From Candidatus Falkowiibacteriota bacterium (GTDB taxonomy: Bacteria > Patescibacteriota > Patescibacteriia > Patescibacteriales > GWE2-39-37): 14,882 nt of DNA. Each line of letters opens with the position of its first letter. Within the stretch, counting starts at the first letter, position 1. Where the stretch lies: the NCBI GenBank assembly GCA_013335665.1, contig JAAXVE010000006.1:1-14882 (forward strand), given 5' to 3'. Positions 13,823-14,882 of the stretch are shown piece after piece. The notes beneath the pieces were generated by a model. The model worked only from the letters and a program-made list of their open reading frames with translations, was not told where the DNA came from and did no database searches. Made by a program: the position numbers and the translations under genes.

Positions 13823-14882
13823 ATGAGACAGATAAAAAAAATCAGCCTAGCAGTACTTTTTTTAAGTTTAGCTTTCTCTTCACCGGCTTTTGCAGTGGAA
13901 TATGGTGGTATCGGCGGCCGACCAGCTTATCCGCGAACCGACAATCAGCGCACAGAGTCAATTTTTGTCCATACGCTTACGCCAGGACAAACCCAGGAAG
14001 ATGGCATCAAAGTTATTAACAACACAGCTGAACGTAAGACGATCATGGTTTACGCTGTCGATTCGGTCGTATCTTCCGGCGGTGCTTTCTCTTGCGCCCA
14101 GCTGGGTGACGCAAAATCCGGTGTTGGCAGTTGGATAAAGTTATCTAAAGAGGAGTTGGTTTTAGATTCGGTAACCAGTGAGATCGTGCCTTTTTCAATT
14201 ACTGCTCCTCAGGCGGTTGACGTGGGCGAGCATAATGGCTGCATTATTATTCAGGAAAGAAAAGATGCTGCCAGTTCTACCAGCGGAGTTTCTTTGAGTT
14301 TTCGAACCGGTTTGAGGGTGGCCTTGCTCGTGCCTGGAGAGATAAAAAAGAATATCGAAATAACTGGCTTCGACTACGGCAAACGCGCCGGCTTAGTAAA
14401 TTTGCACCCAAGCGTCAAGAATAGTGGTAACGTCTCTCTGGATTCAAATGTTGAATTGATTGCCACGGACATGTTAGGCAGACAGGTTGCAAAGTTTGGC
14501 GGAACCTATCCAGTCCTGCGCGGCGAGCCAGCTGATTGGAATTTTGAGTTTAAGAACCCCTATTGGGGCGGTCTATACAAAGCCGCATTGACGGTTTCTT
14601 ATGACGCAAGCAGTGAAGGTGAGATTGGTAAGAAGGATGCTCAGCAAATCAAATCTATTACAGGTCCAACCATCTCCTTCTTCGTAATGCCAGCAACTTT
14701 GGCATTGGCTACGGAAGTTGGCGTAATAATATTGCTTCTAGTTTTACTAGCCTTGCTGCTAGTCAAGATGCGCCGCAATTCTTGGATTAAGAAGGATTGG
14801 GTGGCTTATGAGGTTAAAGAAGGTGAAGATATTAAGTCGCTGGCAGAACGTCATGGGATCTCATGGAAATGGATTGCCCAAG
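13823..14882 (+). CDS. DUF916-like membrane protein with LysM-like tail, 3'-truncated
   Basis: The frame is open from the ATG at 13823 to the window end (353 full codons). The signal peptide ends at AFA|V after residue 24. Residues about 45-145 are a divergent DUF916-like domain: LTPGQTQEDGIKVINNT, VYAVDSV, GAFSCAQ, GSWIKLS, FSITAPQ and VGEHNGCIII; GEHNGC stands where relatives have PGGYYGA. A second beta domain includes VKNSGNVSLDSN. A membrane helix at about 296-318 is followed by basic MRRNSWIKK, so what comes next should be cytoplasmic. That part (VAYEVKEGEDIKSLAERHGISWKWIAQ by parts: YEVKEGEDIKSLAERHGIS) fits the LysM N-terminal half and is cut by the window. AGGAGG at 13804-13809 lies 13 bases upstream. 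Two Cys (C91-like and C138-like positions) may form a disulphide. Confidence 0.8.
   Translation, partial: MRQIKKISLAVLFLSLAFSSPAFAVEYGGIGGRPAYPRTDNQRTESIFVHTLTPGQTQEDGIKVINNTAERKTIMVYAVDSVVSSGGAFSCAQLGDAKSGVGSWIKLSKEELVLDSVTSEIVPFSITAPQAVDVGEHNGCIIIQERKDAASSTSGVSLSFRTGLRVALLVPGEIKKNIEITGFDYGKRAGLVNLHPSVKNSGNVSLDSNVELIATDMLGRQVAKFGGTYPVLRGEPADWNFEFKNPYWGGLYKAALTVSYDASSEGEIGKKDAQQIKSITGPTISFFVMPATLALATEVGVIILLLVLLALLLVKMRRNSWIKKDWVAYEVKEGEDIKSLAERHGISWKWIAQ

Noticed and set aside
1..14882. Alternative genetic code with TGA as an amino acid
   Set aside because: The first gene ends at an in-frame TGA with a complete C-terminal module, and the other genes end in TAA or TAG with normal frames and no internal TGA.

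Overview
The window looks like a Patescibacteria (CPR, probably Parcubacteria-type) chromosome segment. The reasons are Thr/Ser-rich exported proteins, a dockerin-tailed Gly-linker protein of a type common in that group, AT-rich intergenic inverted repeats, few Shine-Dalgarno sites, and standard stop codons (TGA used as a stop, so not the SR1/Gracilibacteria code). This is inference from style; no phylogenetic marker gene is present. All convincing genes are on the + strand and nearly every product carries a signal peptide or membrane anchor, so this is a cell-surface locus.

Layout. (1) 1-2671: the 3' part of a large beta-repeat surface protein with a conserved C-terminal module. (2) 2672-2984: a gene-free block of palindromic and inverted repeats. 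(3) 2985-3695: a Cys-rich lipoprotein. (4) 3696-4173: an intergenic region with a good promoter and a long leader holding a hairpin and a tiny ORF. (5) 4174-5211: a smaller exported protein with the same C-terminal module as (1), closed by a strong terminator at 5236-5270. (6) A promoter at 5288-5316 followed by a probable six-gene operon, 5387-12342: three DUF916-like (WxL-interacting-type) membrane proteins, one carrying a LytR_C domain; a SUMF1-fold protein; a small coiled-coil membrane protein; and a large Ig-like/poly-Gly/dockerin protein. (7) A promoter at 12347-12374 followed by tandem 228-residue paralogues that resemble WxL domains, then a fourth DUF916-like gene (13823 to the window end, truncated) with a LysM-like segment.

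How it may work together (inference). In Firmicutes, WxL-domain proteins are encoded with DUF916-DUF3324 membrane proteins that link them to peptidoglycan. Here four DUF916-like proteins with signal peptide, two extracellular beta domains and C-terminal membrane helix sit beside four proteins ending in WxL-like or related beta modules. I propose a WxL/DUF916-like surface-display apparatus in a CPR-type bacterium, with LytR_C, LysM, dockerin and SUMF1-fold proteins as accessory wall- or ligand-binding parts. The domain calls rest on reading the sequence, not on profile searches.
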